From the NCBI GenBank assembly GCA_910588205.1, contig CAJUQK010000031.1, positions 1 to 19,748 of the forward strand: DNA of 19,748 nt, read 5' to 3'. Source of the DNA: an uncultured Eggerthellaceae bacterium (lineage in GTDB: Bacteria > Actinomycetota > Coriobacteriia > Coriobacteriales > Eggerthellaceae). The notes under the pieces were generated by a model that was given only the letters and a program-made list of their open reading frames with translations, was not told where the DNA came from and did no database searches. The translations under genes were made by a program, and so were the position numbers. This document shows positions 1 through 6,815 of this stretch, piece by piece (within the stretch, counting starts at the first letter, position 1; every line of letters begins with the position of its first letter).

Positions 1-355
1 GTCGAACGTGTTCGACCCAACGTCACAACCCGGAGAATGCAACATCATCCGTAGAGGCCGAGCTGGCTCGGCCCGAACCCATTACACCCCATAAAACCAT
101 GCATTCCCGTTCCGGCCACAACCCTTAACCCGCTGCGTAAGCAGCGGATATTAGTCAGGCGGCGGGAGAGACCTGTGAGCAAGACGACCTTATGCGCCGC
201 ACATGCATTTCGCGCGAAGCACGGCAATGCGGCGATAAGCCGCCCGCAGTAGTGATGCGGACCCGGAGGGTCCCATCAGCAGTGCGATAAGGATTTTTAT
301 TGTTACACGGGGACCGCTCTTCCCCGTGAGGGGTTGAGGCCGATTCTGAGGACCA

Positions 356-386
356 GAAACCCATGATATACATCATCATGGGTTTC
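356..386 (-). terminator. Strong hairpin downstream of purD
   Basis: GAAACCCATGAT (356-367) pairs perfectly with ATCATGGGTTTC (375-386) around a 7-nt loop. It lies about 120 bases after the purD stop. There is no clear T-tract on either side, so termination would have to be of the long-stem type or Rho-assisted. The role is inferred from position only. Confidence 0.4.
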
Positions 387-397
387 GCCTGTCCGAA

Positions 398-482
398 GCC
401 TAAGGCCGAATGCCCCTTGCGGGGAAGGCGAGCATCTTGACACCCGTGACGCCTAAGGCCGAACGCCCCTTGCGGGGAAGGC
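398..482. repeat. Tandem pair of 32-nt structured repeats
   Basis: Two copies (398-429 and 451-482) are identical except for one base (T at 411, C at 464) and are separated by 21 nt. Each starts with the small dyad GCC-TAA-GGC and contains CCCC-TTGC-GGGG, which on the minus strand reads CCCC-GCAA-GGGG, a stem closed by a GNRA-type tetraloop. They begin 24 bases after the purD stop and would be in its 3' untranslated RNA. Function is unknown. Confidence 0.75.
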
Positions 483-505
483 ATTATCCCGACTACGACC
501 TTGGC

Positions 506-1798
506 TCACTCCCAAGAAGAACGGCCGATGAGAGCCTTGAGTCCGATATCTCGGCGAAGCTGCTTGCCTTCGAATTGGATGACATCACACGCCTCATAAG
601 CCCGATTGCGCGCCTCTTCGAAGCTATCAGCCACAGCCACCACGTTGAGCACGCGGCCACCTGCGGTGACCAGTTCGCCATCCTCATTGCGAGCGGTACC
701 GGCATGGAAGACGGTGATGCCCTCCATGGCTTCGGCATCATCCACGCCAAGGATGACCTTGCCCTTCTCGTAGGACCCCGGATAGCCTTCGCTGGCCAGC
801 ACCACGCAGACGGCCCACTGATCCGACCACTGCATATGGATATCGTCAGCGCGGCCTTCGGCCACGGCCTCCATGACATCTACCAGGTCAGATTCGAGGC
901 GAGGGAGGACCACCTGGGTCTCCGGATCACCGAAGCGCACATTGAACTCTACGATCTTCGGGCCAGCTGCGGTGAGCATGAAGCCGCCGTAGAGAGTGCC
1001 TCGGTATTCTGGCACCGCAACTGCTGCCTCTTCCATGATGGCGACCATCTGACGCATCTCGTCGTCGGTTACGATGGGCACGGGAGAATAGACACCCATG
1101 CCGCCGGTGTTCGGACCCATGTCGCCGTCGAAAGCGCGCTTGTGATCTTGAGAGGGCGCCATGGGGAAGCTCTTGCCACCCGTGACGAAGGAAAGCATAG
1201 AGCACTCGGGACCACGCATGCACTCTTCGATGACCACCTTCGCGCCAGCTTCGCCGAAAGCACCGTCGAAGCATGCTCGCACTGCCTCTTCGGCAGCTGC
1301 TAAGGTCTCAGCCACCACCACGCCTTTGCCCGCAGCCAAACCATCTGCTTTGATGACGATGGGTGCACCCTGCTCCTTCACGTAGGCCAGAGCGCTGTTT
1401 GCATCGGTGAATGTGGCGTAGGCTGCCGTGGGGATCTGGTTGTCATCCATGAAGCGCTTGGCGTAGTCCTTCGAACCCTCCAGCTGGGCTTCTGCCGCAT
1501 TGGGGCCATAGACCTCGAGACCAGCCGCGCGCAAAGCGTCTGCCACGCCCGCCACCAGCGGAGCCTCAGCACCGATGACCACCAGCTCGATGCCGTTGTC
1601 TTGAGCGAAGCCCAAGACCTCCTCCGGATCCAACGGATCCAGCTTCGCATTCCGGGACGAGCCCCCCGAAGCAAGGGAGATGCCATCCGTGCCGCCATTG
1701 CCAGGAGCTACGATGAGCGCATCCGTACGAGGTGACTGTGCCAAAGCCCAAGCGATGGCGTGTTCACGACCACCACTGCCAAGAACGAGGATCTTCAT
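506..1798 (-). CDS. purD: Phosphoribosylamine-glycine ligase (GAR synthetase)
   Basis: A 430-aa cytosolic ATP-grasp enzyme, normal length for PurD. It joins glycine to 5-phosphoribosylamine with ATP, the second step of de novo purine synthesis. Visible signs are the N-terminal GSGGREHAIAWAL motif (residues 7-19), the ATP-grasp segment with KADGLAAGKGVVVAE near 150-165, NTGGMGVYSP near 240, and the metal-binding EFNVRFGDPETQ near 285-297. The start at 1798 is preceded by AAGGA about seven bases upstream. It lies 55 bases after purA on the same strand and has its own TATAAT box in that gap, so it can be transcribed with purA or alone. It is the last gene of the leftward cluster. No truncation or missing key motif was seen. 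Confidence 0.97.
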   Translation of the reverse strand: MKILVLGSGGREHAIAWALAQSPRTDALIVAPGNGGTDGISLASGGSSRNAKLDPLDPEEVLGFAQDNGIELVVIGAEAPLVAGVADALRAAGLEVYGPNAAEAQLEGSKDYAKRFMDDNQIPTAAYATFTDANSALAYVKEQGAPIVIKADGLAAGKGVVVAETLAAAEEAVRACFDGAFGEAGAKVVIEECMRGPECSMLSFVTGGKSFPMAPSQDHKRAFDGDMGPNTGGMGVYSPVPIVTDDEMRQMVAIMEEAAVAVPEYRGTLYGGFMLTAAGPKIVEFNVRFGDPETQVVLPRLESDLVDVMEAVAEGRADDIHMQWSDQWAVCVVLASEGYPGSYEKGKVILGVDDAEAMEGITVFHAGTARNEDGELVTAGGRVLNVVAVADSFEEARNRAYEACDVIQFEGKQLRRDIGLKALIGRSSWE

Positions 1799-1831
1799 GG
1801 GAGGTCCTTCCGTGAGAGATGATGTCGGCCC

Positions 1832-1837
1832 ATTATA
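1832..1837 (-). promoter_or_regulatory. Putative purD -10 box
   Basis: On the minus strand a perfect TATAAT (1832-1837) lies in the 55-base purA-purD gap, about 34 bases before the purD start. The matching -35 would be TTCTAG at 1854-1859, 16 bases away, inside the purA stop region; it is a poor match. This gives a possible internal promoter for purD. Confidence 0.4.
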
Positions 1838-1853
1838 AACAGCGGCTACGGGA

Positions 1854-3164
1854 CTAGAACCCGCGCAATATGGTTTGATCGCGATCTGCCCCCACTGAGA
1901 TGATGCTCATGGGCACCCCGGATAGCTTCTCCAGGTATTCGATGTAGGCCCGCGTGTTCTCAGGCAGCTCTTCGTAGGACCGGCAGCCCGAGATATCCTG
2001 ACCCTTCCAGCCGGGCAGCTCTTCGTAGATCGGCTTCGAATGGAAGAGGACGGATTGCTGCTGAGGGAAGTAATCGTAGCGCTTGCCTTCACACTCATAG
2101 GCAACGCACACCTTGATGGTGTCGAATTCAGAGAGCACGTCCAGCTTGGTGAGGGCTATGTCGGTGAGACCATTGACCTCAGCGGCGTAGCGGGCAATGA
2201 CCGCGTCGAACCAACCGCAGCGGCGACGCCGACCAGTGGTCACGCCGAATTCGTGTCCCGCTTCGCAAAGGAGCGCACCGTCTTCGGCATCTTGACCGGT
2301 ACCGCCATCTTCGGCGAAGGTGAGTTCAGTGGGGAAGGGGCCTTCGCCCACACGGGTGACGTAGGCCTTGCAGATGCCCAGCACCTTATCAATGGCCGAG
2401 GGACCCACGCCTGAACCGGTGCAAGCACCACCGGCGCAGCAGCTGGAAGAGGTCACATAGGGATAGGTGCCGTGGTCGATGTCGAGCATGGTGCCTTGGG
2501 CGCCTTCGAAGAGGATGTTCTTACCCGCCCGCAGAGCATCGTTCAGCAGTTGAGTGGTCTCGTCCATGTACTGCTTGAGGATGCGCGCGTAGGGGAGGTA
2601 CTCGTCGCAGATCTCTTCCACCGTGTAGGTTTGCAGCCCGTAGATCTTGCTCAAGATAGGGTTCTTCTGGGATAGCGCCGTCTCCACTTTGAGGCGGAAG
2701 ATCTTCTCATCCATCAGATCCTGGATGCGGATGCCGCGCCGAGCCACCTTGTCTTGATAGCAAGGCCCGATCCCGCGTTTCGTAGTGCCTATCTGGTTAT
2801 CTCCCAGACGCTTCTCTTCCGCACCATCCAGCACTTTGTGATAGGGCATGATGACATTAGCGTCGCAGGATATCTTGAGGCGCTCGCACGAGATGCCTTC
2901 GGCCTCAAGGAGCGCCATCTCCTTCACCAACACGCCCGGATCCACCACCACGCCATTGCCGATGACCGGAACCGCTCCCTCATACATGACCCCTGAGGGC
3001 ATCAGGTGCAGTGCGAGTTTCGTATCACCGTGGATGACCGTATGACCCGCGTTGTTGCCGCCCTGATAGCGCACGACGTAATCATAATCCGAAGCAATCA
3101 GGTCTGTGATCTTGCCCTTGCCTTCGTCGCCCCACTGGGTGCCGACGAGAACCGTTGATGGCAT
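1854..3164 (-). CDS. purA: Adenylosuccinate synthetase
   Basis: A 436-aa cytosolic enzyme, the usual size for PurA. It makes adenylosuccinate from IMP and aspartate with GTP, the first step committed to AMP. The N-terminal GTQWGDEGKGKITD (residues 8-21) is the P-loop-like signature with the catalytic Asp, and RYQGGNNAGHTV (about 33-44) carries the catalytic His. The IMP loop GTTKRGIGPCYQDK, the TGRRRRCGWFDAV segment and a C-terminal GADRDQTI match the GTP and base-binding parts of the family. The start at 3164 follows AAGGCGGAG. It precedes purD on the same strand and follows the dnaB-linked membrane protein by 86 bases, with a TATAAT box in that gap. IMP-to-AMP branch and early pathway genes are thus adjacent. 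Confidence 0.98.
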   Translation of the reverse strand: MPSTVLVGTQWGDEGKGKITDLIASDYDYVVRYQGGNNAGHTVIHGDTKLALHLMPSGVMYEGAVPVIGNGVVVDPGVLVKEMALLEAEGISCERLKISCDANVIMPYHKVLDGAEEKRLGDNQIGTTKRGIGPCYQDKVARRGIRIQDLMDEKIFRLKVETALSQKNPILSKIYGLQTYTVEEICDEYLPYARILKQYMDETTQLLNDALRAGKNILFEGAQGTMLDIDHGTYPYVTSSSCCAGGACTGSGVGPSAIDKVLGICKAYVTRVGEGPFPTELTFAEDGGTGQDAEDGALLCEAGHEFGVTTGRRRRCGWFDAVIARYAAEVNGLTDIALTKLDVLSEFDTIKVCVAYECEGKRYDYFPQQQSVLFHSKPIYEELPGWKGQDISGCRSYEELPENTRAYIEYLEKLSGVPMSIISVGADRDQTILRGF

Positions 3165-3199
3165 GTCTCCGCCTTTCCGGGTAGCCTTACCTGCGGACC

Positions 3200-3205
3200 A
3201 TTATA
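3200..3205 (-). promoter_or_regulatory. Putative purA -10 box
   Basis: A perfect TATAAT reads on the minus strand 35 bases before the purA start, in the context CATATATAATGG. No convincing -35 is visible at the normal distance. The same TATAATGG context occurs before purD. It suggests purA-purD has its own promoter apart from the ribosomal/dnaB transcript. Confidence 0.45.
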
Positions 3206-3250
3206 TATGCGCAGGCATGAAGCGGCGGCCACACAACGTTCGGAGGAAGC

Positions 3251-3604
3251 CTACTTCTTGAACGGGGGGCGGAACAGCAGGACCACCGCCGCTACGGCCA
3301 GCAACAGGCCGAAACCTACGAGCACGACACCCAAGGCCGTGTAGGCCAAGCTGCCGGTCACGCGGCTTTCCATGAAGACAGGTACGCCGATCAAGAGCAA
3401 CAGTGCACAGAGGAAGACCGACACGCCGATCTTCACGTAATAATGGATGCGGATGCGAGAATCCAGCCCTATCTGTTTGGCTAAGGCCAGCATCAGGGAT
3501 TCTTCGCGTTCTGTCAGTTGGCGGTCGGGGACCAGCTCAGCGGCCGTAGCCTTCAACGCCTGCTGGGACTCTTCCTGGGCCGCTGCTTCGTGTTCATCTT
3601 TCAT
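3251..3604 (-). CDS. Small two-helix membrane protein of unknown function
   Basis: A 117-aa protein that I do not recognise. The first 55 residues are hydrophilic and rich in Glu, Ala and Gln, with RQLTEREESLMLALAKQ able to form an amphipathic helix. Two hydrophobic segments follow (about 58-77 and 86-110) and then a short basic end, PPFKK. It therefore looks like an inner-membrane protein with a cytosolic N-terminal region. Its start codon overlaps the dnaB stop (TGATG), which indicates translational coupling to the replicative helicase gene. Coupling alone does not show a role in replication. A gene of this type may simply be carried in the operon. Confidence is high that it is a gene and low for any function. 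Confidence 0.75.
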   Translation of the reverse strand: MKDEHEAAAQEESQQALKATAAELVPDRQLTEREESLMLALAKQIGLDSRIRIHYYVKIGVSVFLCALLLLIGVPVFMESRVTGSLAYTALGVVLVGFGLLLAVAAVVLLFRPPFKK

Positions 3605-5025
3605 CAGACGTAATCCCCTGCGTAGGAATTGTCCACCCAGTCTCCGAACTTGGTGAATTCGGGGCTGAAGGACAGCATGATATCTCGAGTGGGACCGTTA
3701 CGATGCTTCGCCACCTGGAGTTCTGCTTGGTTCAAGTCAGGGCGGTCGCTGCTCTCGGCCTCTTCCTCGTTCATGGAGCGGTCAATGAACATGACGATAT
3801 CAGCGTCCTGCTCGATAGAGCCGGATTCGCGCAGATCAGCCAACATGGGGCGCTTCTTCTTCCCGCGCAGCTCCACCGCACGGTTCAGCTGGGACAAAGC
3901 GATGACGGGCATCCCCATCTCCTTTGCCAGCACCTTGAGGCCACGGGATATCTCACCTACCTCAACGGCGCGATTGCCGTCCCGGCGTACCGTAGGCGGC
4001 TGCATGAGTTGCAGATAGTCCACCACGATGAGGCCCTTCTTGCTCGTCCCCACCACATGCCGCAGCTCTCGGCGGGCCTTCGCACGAGCCTCCATGATAG
4101 AGAGACCCGGGGTGTCATCGATGTACATCTCTATCTGAGAGAGCCGGTTCGACGCGTCGACGATGGCCCCCCAGTCCCCCTTCTTCACGTTGCCGGAACG
4201 CACGTTGTTGAGGGATACGAGGGCTTCTGCGCAAAGGATACGCTGGGTGAGCTGGCTGGCGCTCATCTCCAAGGAGAAGAAGGCCACAGCCGTGCCGCTT
4301 TTGGCCGCATTCACTGCCAGATTCAGTGCGAAGGCCGTCTTGCCCACACCTGGTCGGGCTGCAAGGATCACTAGGTCCCCAGGGCGGAAGCCATGGAACA
4401 GATTGTCTGCATCTTTGAATCCGGTAGGCACGCCGATCATCTTGTCCTGCTGCTGAGAGATCTTCTCTAGTTCAGAAAAGGCCTCTGTGACCAGCGTGTT
4501 CATGGATTGGAACGAACTGGAGACGCGCTTTTCCGTCACATTGAAGAGTGTCTGTTCGGCCTCATCTACCACTTCGTTGAGATCCTCCGGCGCATCATAG
4601 GCCAGAGCGTTGATCTCAGCAGCAGCCCGAATGAGCTCCCTCTGGATAGCTGTGCGCTTGACGATGTCAGTATGCTTGCGCCAGTTCGTGAGAGCGAAGG
4701 TGTTGGCATTCAGGTCCGTCAGATAGATGCGGCCGCCGATGGTCTCCAGCGCCCCCTTCACAGAGAGCTTGTCGGCCAGGGAGATGACATCCGGATTCAG
4801 CCCTTCGCGAACCATCTCGCTGATAGCATCGAAGATGGTGCGGTGGGCAGGACGGAAGAAGTTCTCGGGCTTAAGGGAGATGATGACCTCGTCGCAGACA
4901 TCCGGGCTCAGCATGCAAGCGGCCAGGACAGATTTCTCCGCCTCGACATCCGCGGGTAGCTGAGCGCGTTTCTCCGCTGAAACTCCGGTGGACCGACCCG
5001 ACCTATCAGAAGCGTTATCAGGCAT
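3604..5025 (-). CDS. dnaB: Replicative DNA helicase DnaB
   Basis: A 473-aa hexameric 5'-3' helicase that unwinds DNA at the fork. The N-terminal primase-interacting domain spans about 24-165 (LPADVEAEKSVLAACML, FFRPAHRTIFDAI). A linker leads to the RecA-like domain with Walker A ARPGVGKTAFALN at about 223-235, the SLEMS segment near 251, Walker B VVDYLQLM at 334-341 and the GEISRGLKVLAKEMG and SQLNR motifs after it. An arginine finger region is present in the C-terminal part. A 22-residue hydrophilic leader precedes the conserved start. No intein interrupts the Walker A site, a place where some DnaB proteins carry one. It follows rplI by 67 bases, which contain a terminator-like hairpin, and it overlaps the next membrane-protein gene by one base. 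Confidence 0.98.
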   Translation of the reverse strand: MPDNASDRSGRSTGVSAEKRAQLPADVEAEKSVLAACMLSPDVCDEVIISLKPENFFRPAHRTIFDAISEMVREGLNPDVISLADKLSVKGALETIGGRIYLTDLNANTFALTNWRKHTDIVKRTAIQRELIRAAAEINALAYDAPEDLNEVVDEAEQTLFNVTEKRVSSSFQSMNTLVTEAFSELEKISQQQDKMIGVPTGFKDADNLFHGFRPGDLVILAARPGVGKTAFALNLAVNAAKSGTAVAFFSLEMSASQLTQRILCAEALVSLNNVRSGNVKKGDWGAIVDASNRLSQIEMYIDDTPGLSIMEARAKARRELRHVVGTSKKGLIVVDYLQLMQPPTVRRDGNRAVEVGEISRGLKVLAKEMGMPVIALSQLNRAVELRGKKKRPMLADLRESGSIEQDADIVMFIDRSMNEEEAESSDRPDLNQAELQVAKHRNGPTRDIMLSFSPEFTKFGDWVDNSYAGDYV

Positions 5026-5043
5026 CAGGACCTCTCAATCAAG

Positions 5044-5070
5044 AAGAGCCTCCCGGAAAGAGAGGCTCTT
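5044..5070 (-). terminator. Hairpin between rplI and dnaB
   Basis: AAGAGCCTC (5044-5052) pairs perfectly with GAGGCTCTT (5062-5070). On the minus strand it comes 23 bases after the rplI stop and is followed by CTTGATTG, a weakly T-rich run. It would end or reduce the ribosomal transcript just 19 bases before the dnaB start. No promoter is visible between the hairpin and dnaB, so dnaB probably depends on read-through. Confidence 0.6.
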
Positions 5071-5092
5071 TGCAAACTTTGATGCTGAAGGG

Positions 5093-5671
5093 CTACTCGC
5101 TGTCTTCTGCAGCCTCAACAGCTTCTGCAGCTTCCTCAGCCACCGCTTCGGCTTCCACAGCCTCTTCGATGGCATCCGCCACAGCCTCACCGGCTGCTTC
5201 GGCGTTCTCTGCCGCATCTTCCACGGAATCGCCCGTGACGACCACCTTGACGTTGGCCTTGATGTCACGATAGAACCCGACAGGGATCTCGTACTCGCCC
5301 ACGACCTTGATGGGCTTGCCCAGCTCAACGCGGCGACGGTCGATCTCAAGATCGAACTGCTCAGCGATGGCATCAGCGATCATGGGAGCGGTGACAGAAC
5401 CGAAGAGCTGGCCCTCTTCGCCCACCTGAGCCACAATGGTCACGGTGGCGTTGGCAAGTTTCTCGGCCAGCGCGGTGGCATCGGCCACGCGAACCACTTC
5501 GCGCTGCTCGATGTTCTTGCGACGCTGCTCCAGCTGCTTGAGGTTGCCCGGAGTTGCCTTGACGGCATAGCCCTGGCGCAGGAGGTAGTTGTTCGCGAAG
5601 CCGCGGGAGACGTTGATAACATCGCCTTCACCGCCGCGTCCCCGAAGCTCTTTAAGCAGGATGACTTCCAT
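5093..5671 (-). CDS. rplI: 50S ribosomal protein L9 with acidic C-terminal tail
   Basis: A 192-aa protein; typical L9 has about 150. The N-terminal rRNA-binding domain MEVILLKELRGRGGEGDVIN is followed by the family segment GFANNYLLRQGYAVKAT and the long helix with ENIEQREV-like residues, then the C-terminal domain (KLFGSVT-like QLFGSVTAPMIADAI; EIPVGFYRDIKANVKVVV). After about residue 148 comes a tail of some 40 residues made almost only of Ala, Glu, Val and Asp. That tail is likely an acidic helix or disordered extension and is absent from model-organism L9. It is ten bases after rpsR in the S6-SSB-S18-L9 operon. The tail's role is unknown. Confidence 0.97.
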   Translation of the reverse strand: MEVILLKELRGRGGEGDVINVSRGFANNYLLRQGYAVKATPGNLKQLEQRRKNIEQREVVRVADATALAEKLANATVTIVAQVGEEGQLFGSVTAPMIADAIAEQFDLEIDRRRVELGKPIKVVGEYEIPVGFYRDIKANVKVVVTGDSVEDAAENAEAAGEAVADAIEEAVEAEAVAEEAAEAVEAAEDSE

Positions 5672-5681
5672 CTCTTACCTC

Positions 5682-5945
5682 CTAACGATTGCGGCGACGA
5701 TCGCCGCGCCCGCTAACCGCAGGAACAGAGTAAGGGATGAGCGCCATGATGCGAGCGCGCTTGATGGCGTTCGCGATGTCACGCTGGTGCTGGTTGCAGG
5801 CACCCGTGACACGCCGCGGCTTGATCTTGCCGCGATCTGTGGTGTACTTGCGCAGCATCTGAGTGTCCTTGTAATCAATGAACTCAGTTTCGTCCTTGCA
5901 GAACTGGCACTGCTTGCGACGAGGCTGCTTAGCGTAATCGGCCAT
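5682..5945 (-). CDS. rpsR: 30S ribosomal protein S18 (zinc-ribbon form)
   Basis: An 87-aa small-subunit protein that binds 16S rRNA as a dimer with S6. The core KYTTDRGKIKPRRVTG and the following DIANAIKRARIMALIPY are typical of S18. Four possible metal ligands remain: Cys13 and Cys16 (CQFC) and Cys50 with His53 (CNQH). This makes it the C+ (zinc-binding) type rather than the cysteine-free paralogue made in zinc shortage in some actinobacteria. It is spaced 17 bases from ssb and 10 from rplI in the same transcript. Start MADYAKQ is well supported by conserved length. Confidence 0.98.
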   Translation of the reverse strand: MADYAKQPRRKQCQFCKDETEFIDYKDTQMLRKYTTDRGKIKPRRVTGACNQHQRDIANAIKRARIMALIPYSVPAVSGRGDRRRNR

Positions 5946-5962
5946 GGTTTACCTCGGTCTTT

Positions 5963-6406
5963 CTAGAATGGTATGTCTTCGTCGTACACGGAAGACGACG
6001 TGTCAACAACCGGAGTTGACGGAGCGCTGTACGCAGCGACATCGTTGCTGAAAGAGCCTGAGTCGCTGCCGCCACCGTTGCGGTTGCCGCCGAAATCGAT
6101 GTCATCCACGATGACCTCGATCTTGGACCGCTTCTGCCCGTCACGCTCCCACTGGCTCCACCGTAGCTTGCCCTCTATGGTGACCTTCGTCCCCTTGGAA
6201 AGGAAGCGTTGGATGTTCTGAGCACGGGTACCGAACATCGTGCAGTCGATGAAGTTCGCGTAATCTTCCCACTCGCCCGTTTGGTTGTTCTTACGGCGAT
6301 CGTTCACCGCCACACCCAAGGACATGATGGGCATTCCCGATGCTGTTGTGCGAAGCTCTGGGTCACGGGTCAGGTTCCCGCTGATGACAACTCGATTGAT
6401 GCTCAT
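5963..6406 (-). CDS. ssb: Single-stranded DNA-binding protein
   Basis: A 147-aa SSB. The OB fold covers about residues 1-105, starting MSINRVVISGNLTRDPELR and including VAVNDRR, the FIDCTMFGTRAQNI strand region, and KGTKVTIEGKL. A Gly/Asn/Ser-rich flexible linker (about 106-140) leads to the acidic tip DEDIPF, which docks partner repair and replication proteins. It covers single-stranded DNA as a tetramer. Position between rpsF and rpsR is the classic arrangement, so it is co-transcribed with the ribosomal genes. Nothing unusual was seen. Confidence 0.98.
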   Translation of the reverse strand: MSINRVVISGNLTRDPELRTTASGMPIMSLGVAVNDRRKNNQTGEWEDYANFIDCTMFGTRAQNIQRFLSKGTKVTIEGKLRWSQWERDGQKRSKIEVIVDDIDFGGNRNGGGSDSGSFSNDVAAYSAPSTPVVDTSSSVYDEDIPF

Positions 6407-6430
6407 AGTCTTCCTTCTTCGAATCCCAAA

Positions 6431-6724
6431 CTAATCTCGGTCAGTACGTGCAACGATCATGTGACGCGCCACAGCGTCGGTGATGCGCAGAACGCGATCC
6501 AGCTCTGCGATGTTCGTCGGATCAGTGTGGAAATCAACGAGGATGTAATCGGCATCCGTCAAGCCATTGACCTCATAGGCCAGCTTGCGCCTTCCCCAGT
6601 CTTCTACGTTGTCGATCTGGCCCTTGGCATCCTTGACGACAGTCTCGATGCGCGTCTGCACCGCAGCGCGAACGTCATCTTCAGTGGTCGGAGCGACAAA
6701 ATACAGCAGTTCGTAAGCCTTCAT
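6431..6724 (-). CDS. rpsF: 30S ribosomal protein S6
   Basis: A 97-aa S6, normal length. It begins MKAYELLYFVAPTTEDDV and has the family segments VEDWGRRKLAYEVNGLTDADYILVDF, so the ferredoxin-like fold is intact. It pairs with S18 on the central domain of 16S rRNA. It is the first gene of the rpsF-ssb-rpsR-rplI operon. A very strong Shine-Dalgarno (AGAGGAGGTGAGCTG before the ATG) fixes the start. The 5' leader between the predicted promoter and the gene contains a perfect hairpin that may be the S6:S18 autoregulatory site. Confidence 0.97.
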   Translation of the reverse strand: MKAYELLYFVAPTTEDDVRAAVQTRIETVVKDAKGQIDNVEDWGRRKLAYEVNGLTDADYILVDFHTDPTNIAELDRVLRITDAVARHMIVARTDRD

Positions 6725-6749
6725 CAGCTCACCTCCTCTGGTCTAAACG

Positions 6750-6773
6750 GCTCCGGTCAGGTGGTCCCGGAGC
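6750..6773 (-). promoter_or_regulatory. Candidate S6:S18 leader hairpin
   Basis: In the rpsF leader, minus strand, GCTCCGG and CCGGAGC form a perfect 7-bp stem around the 10-nt loop GACCACCTGA. In many bacteria the rpsF mRNA leader is bound by its own S6:S18 dimer through a stem with an exposed CCG, mimicking 16S rRNA. Position fits and CCG-containing strands are present. I could not compare the detailed consensus, so this is an inference. Confidence 0.4.
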
Positions 6774-6787
6774 AGGACAGCCCGCCT

Positions 6788-6815
6788 ATTCTAGCAGAAT
6801 GACCCCGCTTCGCAA
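6788..6815 (-). promoter_or_regulatory. Putative rpsF operon promoter
   Basis: Minus strand: TTGCGA (6810-6815), 16 bases, TAGAAT (6788-6793). Transcription would start near 6780, leaving a leader of about 56 bases that contains the hairpin at 6750-6773. This would drive rpsF-ssb-rpsR-rplI and, by read-through, dnaB. Confidence 0.55.

Larger units (their letters stand above)
1..505. other. Gene-free hairpin-rich region downstream of purD
   Basis: No convincing gene lies here. Several perfect inverted repeats can be read: GTCGAAC-GT-GTTCGAC (1-16), GGCCGAG-CTGG-CTCGGCC (56-73), CGCTGC-GTAA-GCAGCG (131-146), GCGGC-GATAA-GCCGC (229-243), a GGACCC/GGGTCC stem extended by GATG/CATC (254-277), CACGGGG/CCCCGTG (306-328) and a 12-bp stem (356-386). 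A tandem 32-nt repeat follows at 398-482. The stretch is the 3' flank of the minus-strand purD gene, so some of these may end that transcript. The number of hairpins is more than one terminator needs. The remainder may be dispersed extragenic repeats or an unrecognised structured RNA. Confidence 0.6.

Noticed and set aside
155..330. Possible glycine riboswitch, prompted by GGGAGAGACCTG
   Set aside because: The start resembles the aptamer, but the conserved GCCGAAGGGGCAA-like part does not follow and no glycine gene is downstream in the window.
410..1303. Long plus-strand open frame (297 codons) opposite purD
   Set aside because: It lies almost wholly on the complement of a convincing purD and starts in the tandem repeat; no ribosome site or family motif. 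It is a composition artefact of high-GC coding DNA.
3703..4374. Plus-strand open frame of 223 codons within dnaB
   Set aside because: Complement of the DnaB catalytic domain; its translation has no recognisable features.
5070..5273. Ser/Ala-rich plus-strand frame opposite the L9 tail
   Set aside because: Low-complexity complement of the Ala/Glu codons of L9.
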